Source: Streptomyces rapamycinicus NRRL 5491 (GTDB lineage Bacteria; Actinomycetota; Actinomycetes; Streptomycetales; Streptomycetaceae). Taken from it: DNA of 64,000 bases. How positions within the stretch are numbered: the stretch's first letter is position 1; each line of letters opens with the position of its first letter. Positions 18,594-26,848 of this stretch are shown in pieces. The position numbers and the translations under genes are program-made. Location: positions 11,656,001 to 11,720,000 of the forward strand of contig NZ_CP085193.1 in assembly GCF_024298965.1 (NCBI RefSeq). Direction: 5' to 3'. Under the pieces are notes generated by a model. The model was not told where the DNA came from, did no database searches, and saw only the letters and a program-made list of their open reading frames with translations.

Positions 18594-19000
18594 GCGGCCA
18601 GCCGTTCGCGGACCAGATCGCTCAGGGCGGTGGAGGTCAGCACCTGGCGCACATGCGCCTCCATCCCGCGCCACACCCCGGGCAGCCCGGCCGCCGGACC
18701 GCGGTAGCCGAGGTCGTCCAGCCGCTCGCCGCGCAGCGTCAGGAACGCGCCGTCCACCGCGAGCACGATGTCCGCGAGGGTGGTCTCGGCGGGGTCGCGG
18801 GCCAGCCAGTAGCCACCCTCGCAGCCGCGCTGGCTGCGCACCAGACCGGCCTGGCGCAGATCGCGGAAGACCGCCTTGAGGAACCGGAAGGGAATGTCCT
18901 GGGAGGTCGCTATCGCCTCACACGTGAGCGGCCTGCCGGTGTCCGCGGCCAGCTCCGCCAGCGCCCGGACCGCGTAGTCCGCCTTCGCCGAGATCTGCAT
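18590..19000 (-). CDS. Rrf2-family transcriptional regulator
   Basis: 136 residues from ATG 19000 (MQISAKADYAVRALAEL). Winged helix: IATSQDIPFRFLKAVFRDLRQAGLV recognition region, then RGCEGGYWLARDP, the Rrf2 wing (usually RGxxGGY). The three C-terminal cysteines that hold the Fe-S cluster in IscR/NsrR/RsrR are absent; only the Cys in RGCEGG is present, so it is more like CymR-type, cluster-free members that control cysteine metabolism. A CATAAT -10 element (19012-19007) sits 6 nt before the ATG, indicating a leaderless message. It heads the rrf2-dsbA pair and probably autoregulates. Confidence 0.88.
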   Translation of the reverse strand: MQISAKADYAVRALAELAADTGRPLTCEAIATSQDIPFRFLKAVFRDLRQAGLVRSQRGCEGGYWLARDPAETTLADIVLAVDGAFLTLRGERLDDLGYRGPAAGLPGVWRGMEAHVRQVLTSTALSDLVRERLAA

Positions 19001-19096
19001 ACGGCCATTATGCAGCGTGGATTTCACGGTGTTGTGCCTGGTGAGCGAAAGGACACCTGTTGACATCCATTACCGGTGCTTTCTACGGTCGGGGGC
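19001..19096. promoter_or_regulatory. Divergent leaderless promoters of rrf2 (-) and cupin (+)
   Basis: Minus strand: CATAAT (19012-19007) as -10 for rrf2. Plus strand: TTGACA (19060-19065), 18-nt spacer, TACGGT (19084-19089), seven bases before the cupin ATG at 19097. The AAAGGACACCT element (19048-19058) lies just upstream of the plus-strand -35 and matches the dyad element near the leader-peptide promoter (17604-17614), suggesting one regulator acts on both. Confidence 0.5.
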
Positions 19097-19603
19097 ATGA
19101 CGACGCCCGGCGGCGAGCCCGCGCAGCAGCACGACGCGTTCCATCCGCATCTGAACGCCACCGCCCCCGACGGTCCGTTGCGGTCGCGTCTGCACCACAT
19201 CCGCACCGAGGACGTCGACCCCGGCACCGCCCAGACCGAGGGCATGCGGCGGTTCGCCGCGATCAGCGGCCAGTCGGTGGGGTCCGAGCGGCTCTGGATG
19301 GGCCAGACCCATGTGGCGCCGGACACCGTCTCCGCCAACCACCACCACGGCGAGTCCGAGACGGCCATCTTCGTGGTGCGGGGCCACCCCGAGTTCGTCT
19401 TCGCCGAGGAGCGGGACGGACACGTCGAGGAGATCAGGCTGCGCACCCGGCCGGGCGACTACATCTTCGTACCGCCCTATGTGCCGCACCGGGAGGAGAA
19501 CCCGGACCCCGACGACGAGGCGGTGGTGGTCATCGCCCGCAGCACCCAGGAGGCCGTCGTGGTCAACCTGCCGGAGCTGTATGTGCTGGAGGGCGGGGAG
19601 TAA
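19097..19603 (+). CDS. Cupin-domain protein
   Basis: 168 residues, single small beta-barrel cupin. The metal motif is visible as NHHHGESETAIFVVRGH (His cluster and Glu of motif 1) and PGDYIFVPPYVPHREENP (motif 2 with His). No N-terminal helix-turn-helix and no signal peptide, so a cytosolic enzyme or sensor. ATG 19097 is chosen because the -10 hexamer ends seven bases upstream; a GTG at 19076 would lie inside the promoter. Divergent from rrf2-dsbA and sharing their putative operator. Reaction unknown. Confidence 0.82.
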   Translation: MTTPGGEPAQQHDAFHPHLNATAPDGPLRSRLHHIRTEDVDPGTAQTEGMRRFAAISGQSVGSERLWMGQTHVAPDTVSANHHHGESETAIFVVRGHPEFVFAEERDGHVEEIRLRTRPGDYIFVPPYVPHREENPDPDDEAVVVIARSTQEAVVVNLPELYVLEGGE

Positions 19604-19731
19604 CCGGCCGCGCGCACGGATGGCCGCATCGGACCGCTCGGCCGCATCGGACCGGCCGGCCGTGCATCCGCCCGGCGCTCGTGGGTAATCGCCTCTGCTG
19701 TGCCCCCTCCATCGACGAAAGGAGCGGCATC

Positions 19732-19968
19732 GTGAGCGACGACCGGCGACCGGAGGAGCGCGAGGAGCGGGGCGGGATCCCCAGGGACCTCCCCGACCAG
19801 CAGGCGCAGGACGGGCCCGACCACCTGGATGTGGCGGGCGCCGGCCACGAGCCGGGCGATGTGGACGACCTCCCCGAGACGGACGAGTCCGGCACCGGAC
19901 GGGAGGGGAGGCCGCAGACCGGGAGCGTGCACCCCGAGCAGCCCGTCCCGGACGAGCCCTCGGGGTGA
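19732..19968 (+). CDS. Small acidic hydrophilic protein, unknown
   Basis: 78 residues from GTG 19732, preceded by AAAGGAG with an 8-nt gap. Composition is dominated by Asp, Glu, Gly, Pro and Arg, with no hydrophobic core, so it is probably intrinsically disordered (DVDDLPETDESGTGREGR). No family recognised. The good ribosome site and codon bias support it being expressed. Confidence 0.55.
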   Translation: MSDDRRPEEREERGGIPRDLPDQQAQDGPDHLDVAGAGHEPGDVDDLPETDESGTGREGRPQTGSVHPEQPVPDEPSG

Positions 19969-19993
19969 ACGCCCCCGGTGACACGGGGACGGG

Positions 19994-20590
19994 TCAGGTA
20001 CCGGCGGGGCGGGCGCGGACATGGATGCGCTCGCCCTGCGCCCCGAACAGGGAGAGGAACTCCACCGGCTGGTCCCCGGCGTTGGCGAAGCCATGGGGGG
20101 TGCGGGTGTCGAATTCGGCGGCCTCGCCGGCCGCGAGCACCAGATCGTGCTCACCCAGCGCCAGTCGCAGCCGCCCGGAGAGCACATAGAGCCATTCGTA
20201 GCCCTCGTGCACCCGCTGCTCCAGCGGTTCGTCCCTGCTGCCCTGCGACCGGGGCGGCATGATCTGCTTGTACGCGTGCAGCCCGCCCAGATAGCGGGTC
20301 AGCGGAATGAACGTCTGGCCGTGCCGGGAGAACGGCCGTGGATGGACGCGGGGATCCCCGGTGGCCGGCGCCCCCACCAGCTCGTCCAGCTGCACTCCGT
20401 ACGCCTTGGCCAGCGGCAGCAGCAGCTCCAGGGTCGGCTTGCGCTGCCCCGACTCCAGCCGCGACAGGGTGCTCAGCGAGATGCCCGTCGTCTCGCTGAG
20501 CTGGGCGAGGGTCGTGCCACGGGTGCGCCGCAGCGCCCGCAGCCGGGGTCCTACGGCGGTCAGCACCTCGGTGAGGTCTTCGTCAGCCAT
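19994..20590 (-). CDS. XRE-family regulator with C-terminal cupin
   Basis: 198 residues from ATG 20590 (MADEDLTE). Residues 10-70 form an XRE helix-turn-helix (TLAQLSETTGISLSTLSRLESGQRKPTLE). Residues 115-190 form a cupin (HEGYEWLYVLSGRLRLALG, GEAAEFDTRTPHGFAN) that would bind a small ligand. The promoter TTGACA/18 nt/GCAAAT places the transcription start at the ATG. The dyad TTTGCC-N5-GGCAAA lies between -35 and -10, so autorepression is likely. It is divergent from a methyltransferase gene, its probable target. Confidence 0.88.
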   Translation of the reverse strand: MADEDLTEVLTAVGPRLRALRRTRGTTLAQLSETTGISLSTLSRLESGQRKPTLELLLPLAKAYGVQLDELVGAPATGDPRVHPRPFSRHGQTFIPLTRYLGGLHAYKQIMPPRSQGSRDEPLEQRVHEGYEWLYVLSGRLRLALGEHDLVLAAGEAAEFDTRTPHGFANAGDQPVEFLSLFGAQGERIHVRARPAGT

Positions 20591-20596
20591 ACTTTC

Positions 20597-20626
20597 ATTT
20601 GCCACCCCGGCAAAGAAGTTTGTCAA
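20597..20626 (-). promoter_or_regulatory. xre promoter with internal TTTGCC-N5-GGCAAA operator
   Basis: Minus strand TTGACA (20626-20621), 18-nt spacer, GCAAAT (20602-20597), then 6 nt to the ATG at 20590. The palindrome TTTGCC/GGCAAA (20598-20603 and 20609-20614) occupies the spacer and -10, a position where a bound repressor would block RNA polymerase. Confidence 0.55.
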
Positions 20627-20678
20627 GTGGCCACGGCCGGACGCACTCTTATGACCCAGCGAAGGGAGCGCATCCGAC

Positions 20679-21326
20679 ATGACCACCAAGCCGCACGGCA
20701 TCTCGCCCGACACCACGCACGGGGAGTTCTGGGACACCTTCTACAGCGCCGAGGACCGCGTCTGGAGCGGCAGGCCCAACGCCGCCCTGGTGCGTGAGGT
20801 CACCGGGCTGACCCCCGGCCACGCACTGGATCTGGGCTGCGGCGAGGGCGCCGACGCCATCTGGCTCGCCCGGCAGGGCTGGCGGGTCACCGCCGTCGAC
20901 GTCTCCCAGGTGGCCCTGGACCGCGGCGCCGGACACGCGGCGTCGGAAGGTGTCGCCGACCGCATCGAATGGCAGCCGCACGACCTGTCCGTGTCCTTCC
21001 CGGCCGGCACCTTCGACCTGGTCTCCACCTACTTCCTCCACTCCTGGCTCGAGCTGCCCCGGGAGCGGATCCTGCGCAGCGCCGCGGGCGCCGTCGCACC
21101 GGGCGGAGTGCTGCTGATCACCGGACACGCCGGATTCCCGTCCTGGGCGACTGACCCCGATCCGGACATCCACTTCCCGACCCCCGAGGAGGTGCTCGCC
21201 GGGCTCGACCTCGCGGACGGGGAGTGGGACGTCCTCGTCAGCGAGGCCCACGAGGAGAAGATGACCGACCCCGAAGGAAAGCCGGCCACCCGCGTCGACA
21301 ACACCGTGAAGGTCCGCCGCCGCTGA
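20679..21326 (+). CDS. Class I SAM-dependent methyltransferase
   Basis: 215 residues. Motif I is ALDLGCGEGADAIWLARQGW (SAM binding), the acidic motif II VTAVDVSQVAL, and the motif IV region FDLVSTYFLHSW. The layout (FWDTFYSAEDRVWSGRPNAALV N-terminus) resembles tellurite-resistance TehB/thiopurine-like methyltransferases, with the WSGRPN motif common in these. Divergent from the XRE-cupin regulator, which probably controls it. Substrate unknown. Confidence 0.88.
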   Translation: MTTKPHGISPDTTHGEFWDTFYSAEDRVWSGRPNAALVREVTGLTPGHALDLGCGEGADAIWLARQGWRVTAVDVSQVALDRGAGHAASEGVADRIEWQPHDLSVSFPAGTFDLVSTYFLHSWLELPRERILRSAAGAVAPGGVLLITGHAGFPSWATDPDPDIHFPTPEEVLAGLDLADGEWDVLVSEAHEEKMTDPEGKPATRVDNTVKVRRR

Positions 21327-21386
21327 CGGGGATTCCCGGCCGCCGACGGGGAAGCGCCCCGCCGCCCTCAGGGAGCGCCGGCCGCC

Positions 21387-22481
21387 TCAGGAACCGGCTG
21401 ACGAACCGGTGCGCCGGAACGCCCAGTCCATGCGTGGCTCCACCAGAGCGCGCAGGACCCGCCGCACCGGCTCCGTGCACAGTGCGGTGATCATGAGCAC
21501 CGCGGCCGCCGTGACGGCGAGTTCCCCGAGCGGGGTGTGCAGCCACGGATGGTCGTACCAGTCCCAGAAACGGGACGACTTGATGATGAAGCCGTGCAGC
21601 AGATAGCCGTACAGCGTGCCCGAGCCGAGCGCGGTGAACCAGGTCCGGCGCCCCGGCACCCAGGCCAGGAAACAGGCCGTCAGCACCAGCGCCAGACCGA
21701 AGAGGGCGGGGGTGGTGAGCAGACCGGCCCAGGACGGTACGCCGTCCAGCTTGGCGACGCTCTTGCGGTGGTAGAACCACTCCGCGTCCATCCAGGGCGC
21801 CACCGCGTACGCCGTGCACAGGGCGAAGGCCGCCACCGGAAGGGCGGCCAGCCGGGCGCGCCGGGTCCGCAACCGGGTGAAGTGGTCCGGGCGCAGGGTG
21901 AGCCCGACCACGAAGAACGGGAGGAACGCCAGCACCCGCTGGAGACCGAGATCCCCGCCGGCCTCCGGTGAGATCGAGGCCAGCGCGGCCACCGCCAGCG
22001 CGACCGGCACCGGATGGCGCAGCGCGAGCCACAGCGGGGTGGTGACCCGCCAGATGAACAGCGCGGCCAGGAACCACATCACGTACCAGGGGTCGAGCAG
22101 GCTGATCGGATAGCCCGGATCGTCCTGCGCCCAGCGGTAGAAGAGCGTGTACGCCACCTCGAAGACCAGGTACGGCACGACGACGCCCGTGAGCAGCCGC
22201 TTCACCCGCCCCGGCGCCATGTCGAAACTCCGCGAGAAGTAGCCCGATATGAGGGCGAACGCGGGCATGTGGAACGCGTACACCGTCAGGTAGATCGCGG
22301 TGGCCGCCCGGCTGCCGTAGGTGAGCGGCTCCCATGCGTGGCCGCACGCCACCAGCACGATGGTGAGGTACTTCGCGTTGTCGAAGTACGGGTCGCGCGT
22401 CCGGCCTCCGGTCGCGCCGCCTTCGCGTGGCCGTGGCACGGCCGGTGGCGTGGTCACATGGGCGGCGGTCTCCTGCTGCAC
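21387..22481 (-). CDS. Membrane acyltransferase family protein (OafA/Acyl_transf_3-like)
   Basis: 364 residues with about ten TM helices. RDPYFDNAKYLTIVLVACGHAWEPL is the family opening: the Asp-Asn-Lys motif and catalytic His (GHAW). AFHMPAFALISGYFSRS is the second conserved helix. Such proteins O-acetylate or O-acylate surface sugars or antibiotics. The start is uncertain: GTG 22481 follows GGGAG by 5 nt; GTG 22457 follows AGGAG by 11 nt. Not obviously in an operon. Confidence 0.83.
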   Translation of the reverse strand: MQQETAAHVTTPPAVPRPREGGATGGRTRDPYFDNAKYLTIVLVACGHAWEPLTYGSRAATAIYLTVYAFHMPAFALISGYFSRSFDMAPGRVKRLLTGVVVPYLVFEVAYTLFYRWAQDDPGYPISLLDPWYVMWFLAALFIWRVTTPLWLALRHPVPVALAVAALASISPEAGGDLGLQRVLAFLPFFVVGLTLRPDHFTRLRTRRARLAALPVAAFALCTAYAVAPWMDAEWFYHRKSVAKLDGVPSWAGLLTTPALFGLALVLTACFLAWVPGRRTWFTALGSGTLYGYLLHGFIIKSSRFWDWYDHPWLHTPLGELAVTAAAVLMITALCTEPVRRVLRALVEPRMDWAFRRTGSSAGS

Positions 22482-22652
22482 AGATTCTCCCGGACACCTT
22501 TGATCGAGCCGACAGTCGAATCCTGGTCGTCTGCCCCGCTCTGCTCCTCTCATGCGGGCCAGGACTCGGATCCCAGTACGTGCGGCCCGGCCGTGGCGTT
22601 CACCGGCGGGCGGCACGTTCCGGGGATCCCCTGATGGCCTCGGCCTTCCTCC

Positions 22653-23354
22653 TCAGGACACGGGGAGCCGGCCGATCGAGGTGAGCTCGGCGTGTGCGGA
22701 GGCGAACAGCAGGGCGACGGCCAGGGCGCCCGGGTCGGGTACGCCGCGCGAGTGGTCGCCGGTGTAGCTGGCGCGCCCGCGGCGGGCGCGCAGATCGGTC
22801 GTGGAGCGGGCGCCCCGATGGGCCGCCACCGCGGCCACATGGAGCGCGTGCGCGGGGTCGGCGGTGGGTTCGCAGGAGGCGAGGGCCCGCGCGGCGGGGA
22901 CGAGGGCGTCCACCATCGTCTTGTCGCCCACCTCGGCCTCGCCGACCCGCTGGATCGCGGCCGCGCCGGCGGCGGTGCCGAGGGCCAGCGCCGCGGTCCC
23001 GGGTGGGGCGGCCGCCATCCCCAGCGCGTCCGCGAGCTCCTGGAAGAGCAGCCCGAACAGGGGGCCGCTGGTGCCGCCGACGTCGTCGAGGAAGACCCGC
23101 GCGGCGGCGTCCAGCGGCGCGTCCGGGCCCCGCCGGTCCCGCTCGCCGTTCCCGGCGCCCGCCGCCAGGGCGTCCAGCGCGCGGCGGACACCGTCCATCC
23201 CGGTGACCAGATTGGCGCCGAAGTCCCCGTCGCCCGCCTTCTGGTCGAGCGCGGTGAGCTCGGGTTCCACGGAGCGTACGGTGGCGGCGAACCGTGTCAT
23301 CCAGTCCATGACGGCGGTGTGGGTGAGGCCCTTCGGGCCGGGCTGGTCGGGCAT
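22653..23354 (-). CDS. dhaL: Dihydroxyacetone kinase subunit DhaL
   Basis: 233 residues. The ADP/Mg-binding aspartates are in LDQKAGDGDFG (Asp37, Asp42, Asp44), followed by GGTSGPLFGLLFQ and VGDKTMVDAL, all hallmarks of DhaL. Acts with DhaK to phosphorylate dihydroxyacetone. Lies 50 bp downstream of dhaK in the same direction. No dhaM is seen, so the phosphate donor (PTS or ATP) cannot be settled from this window. Start ATG 23354 (MPDQPGPKGL); the open frame extends upstream but is Pro-rich non-family sequence. Confidence 0.92.
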   Translation of the reverse strand: MPDQPGPKGLTHTAVMDWMTRFAATVRSVEPELTALDQKAGDGDFGANLVTGMDGVRRALDALAAGAGNGERDRRGPDAPLDAAARVFLDDVGGTSGPLFGLLFQELADALGMAAAPPGTAALALGTAAGAAAIQRVGEAEVGDKTMVDALVPAARALASCEPTADPAHALHVAAVAAHRGARSTTDLRARRGRASYTGDHSRGVPDPGALAVALLFASAHAELTSIGRLPVS

Positions 23355-23404
23355 GAGCGGGGCAACTCCTCGGGGCGGTGGCGGGGTCACGGGGGCCGGA
23401 CGGA

Positions 23405-24403
23405 TCACAGGGGCCAGGCGGGGGTGCGGGCGGGGGCGTCCCACAGCCGCAGCGCCTCCGCGTCGGTGGCGAACAGGGTCAGCGAGAAGCCCCGCATGTC
23501 CAGGGCGCTCACGAAGGTGCCGGTCAGCGACCGGTCGAGGCCGACACCGCGGTCGTCCAGGGCCTTGGCGACCGCGTGGCGGATGCCGTACAGCTCCAGC
23601 GAGGTGATCGAGCCCAGCCCGTTGACCAGGGCGAGCACCCGTGACCCGGCGCTGTCCGGCAGCGCGGCCAGCAGCTGGTCGGTCATGGTCTCGACCAGCT
23701 TGCCGAGCGGTGCGTGCGGGGTGGTCCCCTCGGCCCGCTCGCCGTGGATGCCGACCCCGAACTCCAGGACGTTGTCGGGCAGGGTGAAGGCCGGTGTGCC
23801 GGACTGGGGCGTGGTGTGGGCGGCCGCGGCGACGGCGAGGCTGCGGGCCCGCCGGGTCACATCGGTGCCGAGCGCCACCAGGTCCTCGAGACCGCGGCCC
23901 TCGTCGGCGGCGGCGCCGAGGATCTTCTCGACGATCAGGGTGGCGCCGGTGCCGCGGCGGCCGACCGCGATGTCGTCGGAGTCGGTGGCGAGGTCGTCGT
24001 CGATGAGGAGACGGGCGCAGCGGATGCCCTCGTGGGCGAGGCGTTCGGCGGCGATGCCGAAGTTGATGCGGTCGCCGGTGTAGTTCTTGACGATGTGCAG
24101 CACCCCGTCGGCCCGGGCGACGGCCCGGCTGGCCTCGAAGATCTGCCGGTTGTGGGGCGAGGCGAAGATCCGGCCGGGGCAGGCGGCGTCCAGCATCCCC
24201 GTACCGAGGAAGCCGGAGTGCAGCGGTTCATGGCCGGAGCCGCCGCCCGAGACCAGCCCGACGCGGCGGGTGGGCGCGGTGTGGCGGGTGCGGAAATATC
24301 CGTGGTCGGGGTTGTAGGCGACGAGATCGGCATGGGCGGCGGCGAAGCCCGCGAGCGCGTCGGGAACGAGAGACTCGGGCGAGTCGCGGAAGTACTGGGG
24401 CAT
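23405..24403 (-). CDS. dhaK: Dihydroxyacetone kinase subunit DhaK
   Basis: 332 residues, substrate-binding subunit. [16 protein letters not shown] (51-66) is the family signature; Asp111 in NYTGDRINF is the catalytic base and His220 in FGVGIHGE forms the hemiaminal with dihydroxyacetone. CAGGGAG precedes the ATG. First gene of dhaKL. The divergent neighbour is the ACC deaminase; the two share a 299-bp control region. Role: dihydroxyacetone phosphate supply, feeding C3 carbon to glycolysis. Confidence 0.95.
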   Translation of the reverse strand: MPQYFRDSPESLVPDALAGFAAAHADLVAYNPDHGYFRTRHTAPTRRVGLVSGGGSGHEPLHSGFLGTGMLDAACPGRIFASPHNRQIFEASRAVARADGVLHIVKNYTGDRINFGIAAERLAHEGIRCARLLIDDDLATDSDDIAVGRRGTGATLIVEKILGAAADEGRGLEDLVALGTDVTRRARSLAVAAAAHTTPQSGTPAFTLPDNVLEFGVGIHGERAEGTTPHAPLGKLVETMTDQLLAALPDSAGSRVLALVNGLGSITSLELYGIRHAVAKALDDRGVGLDRSLTGTFVSALDMRGFSLTLFATDAEALRLWDAPARTPAWPL

Positions 24404-24702
24404 GGTCTCGGCTCCCTGGGCGAGTGGGGCGGGGACGGGGTGGACTCGGCGGTCGAGCGCCGTCTCGGCGGTACGAGGGCTCAGGCACAGATAGTCGCCG
24501 CGTCCCGGCGGCAGGGTGCTCAGGCTGGACAGCAGCGGGACCCCAACGGCCTACTGGCATACGCCGGTCGGGTACTGACGGGGGCGGCCTGGGAGGGCTC
24601 GGCTCGTGTGCCGGCGGGACGGTGGAGAGGGAACCGTGTGCCGAGGGGGAGGGGCGGGGCAGGGATCGGCGGATATCCGGCACCACCCACAAGGAGCCAC
24701 CC
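24404..24702. other. Intergenic region between dhaK (-) and acdS (+)
   Basis: No convincing gene. It holds divergent promoters in principle, but I could not assign -10/-35 pairs with confidence. The only clear element is AAGGAG, six bases before the acdS ATG. Confidence 0.4.
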
Positions 24703-25710
24703 ATGTCCCTCGATGACTTCGAGCGCCACCCCCTGCTGTTCGGCCCCAGCCCGGTCCACCCCCTGGACCGGCTGAGCGAGCGTCTCGGCGGGGCGCGCGT
24801 CTGGGTCAAGCGCGAGGACTGCAACAGCGGACTGGCCTTCGGCGGCAACAAGACCCGCAAGCTGGAGTACCTCGTCCCCGACGCGCTCCGGAAGGGCGCG
24901 GACACCCTGGTGAGCATCGGCGGTGTGCAGTCCAACCACACCCGCCAGGTCGCCGCGGTGGCGGCGAAGCTGGGGCTGAAGGCCGTCCTGGTGCAGGAGA
25001 GCTGGGTGGACTGGCCCGACTCCGTCAACGACAAGGTGGGCAACATCCTGCTCTCCCGGCTCATGGGCGCGCGGGTGAAGCTGGTCGACGCGGGATTCGG
25101 CATCGGCTTCAAGGACAGCTGGAGCCAGGCCCTGGAGGACGTACGCGCCGAGGGCGGTACGCCGTATCCGATCCCCGCCGGGGCCTCCGACCATCCGCTG
25201 GGCGGTCTGGGCTTCGCCAACTGGGCGCGGGAGGTCCAGGAACAGGAGCGGGAGCTGGGGGTCTTCTTCGACACCATCGTGGTGTGCAGCGTCACCGGCT
25301 CCACCCAGGCGGGCATGATCGCGGGCTTCGCGGGCCAGGACCGCCCCCGCCGGGTCCTGGGCATCGACGCCTCCGCGAAACCGGCCGAGACCCGTGCCCA
25401 GGTGGAGAAGATCGCACGCGGGACCGCCGGGCTGATCGGCCTCGGCCGGGAGCTGCGCGATGAGGAGATCACCGTGCTGGAGGGCTGGGCCGGGGACCTC
25501 TACGGCGTCCCGGTCGACTCCACCATCGAGGCGATCCGGCTCACCGGAAGCCTCGAAGGGGTGATCCTCGACCCGGTCTACGAGGGCAAGTCCATGGCCG
25601 GGCTCATCGACCTCGTCCGCGACGGCGACATACCCAAGGACTCCAACGTGCTCTACGCCCACCTCGGCGGCCAGCCCGCGCTCAACGCCTACAGCGGCGC
25701 CTTCGGCTGA
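24703..25710 (+). CDS. acdS: 1-aminocyclopropane-1-carboxylate (ACC) deaminase
   Basis: 335-residue PLP enzyme splitting ACC, the plant ethylene precursor, to 2-oxobutyrate and ammonia. Lys50 in [10 protein letters not shown] binds PLP, and Ser77 (VQSNHTRQ) and Tyr293 are catalytic. Glu294 and Leu321 ([12 protein letters not shown]) are the residues that distinguish true ACC deaminases from D-cysteine desulfhydrases, which have Thr/Ser there. Length and spacing match the Pseudomonas enzyme (Lys51, Ser78, Tyr294, Glu295, Leu322) with a one-residue offset. Strong ribosome site AAGGAG. Suggests a plant-associated or soil lifestyle. Confidence 0.95.
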   Translation: MSLDDFERHPLLFGPSPVHPLDRLSERLGGARVWVKREDCNSGLAFGGNKTRKLEYLVPDALRKGADTLVSIGGVQSNHTRQVAAVAAKLGLKAVLVQESWVDWPDSVNDKVGNILLSRLMGARVKLVDAGFGIGFKDSWSQALEDVRAEGGTPYPIPAGASDHPLGGLGFANWAREVQEQERELGVFFDTIVVCSVTGSTQAGMIAGFAGQDRPRRVLGIDASAKPAETRAQVEKIARGTAGLIGLGRELRDEEITVLEGWAGDLYGVPVDSTIEAIRLTGSLEGVILDPVYEGKSMAGLIDLVRDGDIPKDSNVLYAHLGGQPALNAYSGAFG

Positions 25711-25758
25711 GAAGCCCGCCGGGAAGCGCGCCGGGAAGCCCGCCGGTAAGCCCGCCGA
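25711..25758 (+). repeat. Four 12-bp tandem repeats after acdS
   Basis: Consensus GAAGCCCGCCGG, four copies (25711-25722, 25723-25734, 25735-25746, 25747-25758) with one or two changes each, directly after the acdS stop. In the +1 frame it reads as KPAG-type repeats, but there is no start codon. Confidence 0.75.
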
Positions 25759-25864
25759 GAAGGAGGAACGGGGGCGATGGATGGCCTCCGCCGGGGTACC
25801 CGGTCCACGCCCCGGCCACGTGAACCCCGTGGCCTCCCCACCCCCGTAAGACCAGGGAGCCAGG

Positions 25865-26671
25865 GTGACGGATATGAACACCGGGAACGACCGGCACGCC
25901 GCAGGGGCCGCGCCCTCCTACGGCCCGCTGTCGGGCTGCATGGCGCTGGTGACCGGCGCGTCCAGTGGCATCGGAGCGGCCGCCGCCGTGGCGCTGGCCC
26001 GGCAAGGAGCCGATCTCGCACTGGTGGCCCGCCGTACCGAACGGCTGGAGGACCTGGCCGCCACGGTGCGGAAGGAGGGCCGCTCCGGCGTCGTCCTCAC
26101 CGCCGATCTGCGGGACACGGCGCAGGCCCGCCGGTGCGTCGAGGACGCCGTCGAGCAGTGCGGACGGCTCGATGTGCTGGTGAACAACGCCGGCTTCGTG
26201 GTGCCCGGCAAGGTCGAGGAGAGCGACCCCGAGGGCTGGGAGCGGATGCTCGACCTCAACGTCAGGGCCGTGCTGCACACCTCCCAGCAGGCGCTGCCAC
26301 ATCTGCTGCGGACGGCGTCCGACGGCCCGCGCGGAGTGGCGGATGTGGTGAACGTCAGCTCGGTGGCCGGCCGGCTGGTACGTCCCGGCAACGGCGTCTA
26401 CTCGGCCACCAAACACGCGGTGGGCGCCATGAGCGAGGCCATGCGCCAGGAGGTGACCGCCCGCGGTGTCCGGGTGGGGCTGGTCGAGCCGGGCATGGTC
26501 GCCACGGAGCTGACGACCGACAGCGCGATCGCCGCCGCCGGGCGCGGCATGCCGCGCGAGTCCTGGCTGCACCCCGAGGACATCGCCCGCGCGATCGCCT
26601 TCATGGTCACCCAGCCCTCGCACGCCGCCGTCAACGAGATCATGGTGCGCCCCACCGCCCAGGAGCACTGA
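25865..26671 (+). CDS. SDR family NAD(P)-dependent oxidoreductase
   Basis: 268 residues from GTG 25865 (ATG 25874 is also possible). Classical SDR: cofactor motif [12 protein letters not shown] (residues near 100), catalytic Ser in VVNVSSVAG, and the Y-x-x-x-K pair in YSATKHAV. VALVARRTERL (Arg after the second strand) suggests NADP(H) preference. The closest style is YdfG-like 3-hydroxy acid/serine dehydrogenases. Substrate unknown. Monocistronic by spacing. Confidence 0.88.
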   Translation: MTDMNTGNDRHAAGAAPSYGPLSGCMALVTGASSGIGAAAAVALARQGADLALVARRTERLEDLAATVRKEGRSGVVLTADLRDTAQARRCVEDAVEQCGRLDVLVNNAGFVVPGKVEESDPEGWERMLDLNVRAVLHTSQQALPHLLRTASDGPRGVADVVNVSSVAGRLVRPGNGVYSATKHAVGAMSEAMRQEVTARGVRVGLVEPGMVATELTTDSAIAAAGRGMPRESWLHPEDIARAIAFMVTQPSHAAVNEIMVRPTAQEH

Positions 26672-26760
26672 CCGCACCGCCCCGACCGCCCCGTTACGCC
26701 GTGGCGCAACGGGGCGGAGGCGCGTGCCGCCCCCGGCCCTCGCGAAGCCTGCGCAAGGGA

Positions 26761-26789
26761 TTTACAACGTTGGAAATTCTCTCTAGCGT
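26761..26789 (+). promoter_or_regulatory. Promoter with LacI-type operator upstream of BNR glycosidase
   Basis: -35 TTTACA (26761-26766), 17-nt spacer, -10 TAGCGT (26784-26789). The 14-mer TTACAACGTTGGAA (26762-26775) is palindromic around a central CG except for one pair, the shape of LacI/GalR-family operators, and it overlaps the -35. This predicts sugar-responsive repression of the gene at 26849. Confidence 0.6.
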
Positions 26790-26848
26790 TGCGCCACGCA
26801 GGGCCCGGGCCCCTCTCCCCCTTCACCACTCCTCCCGAGGGAGCGTGC

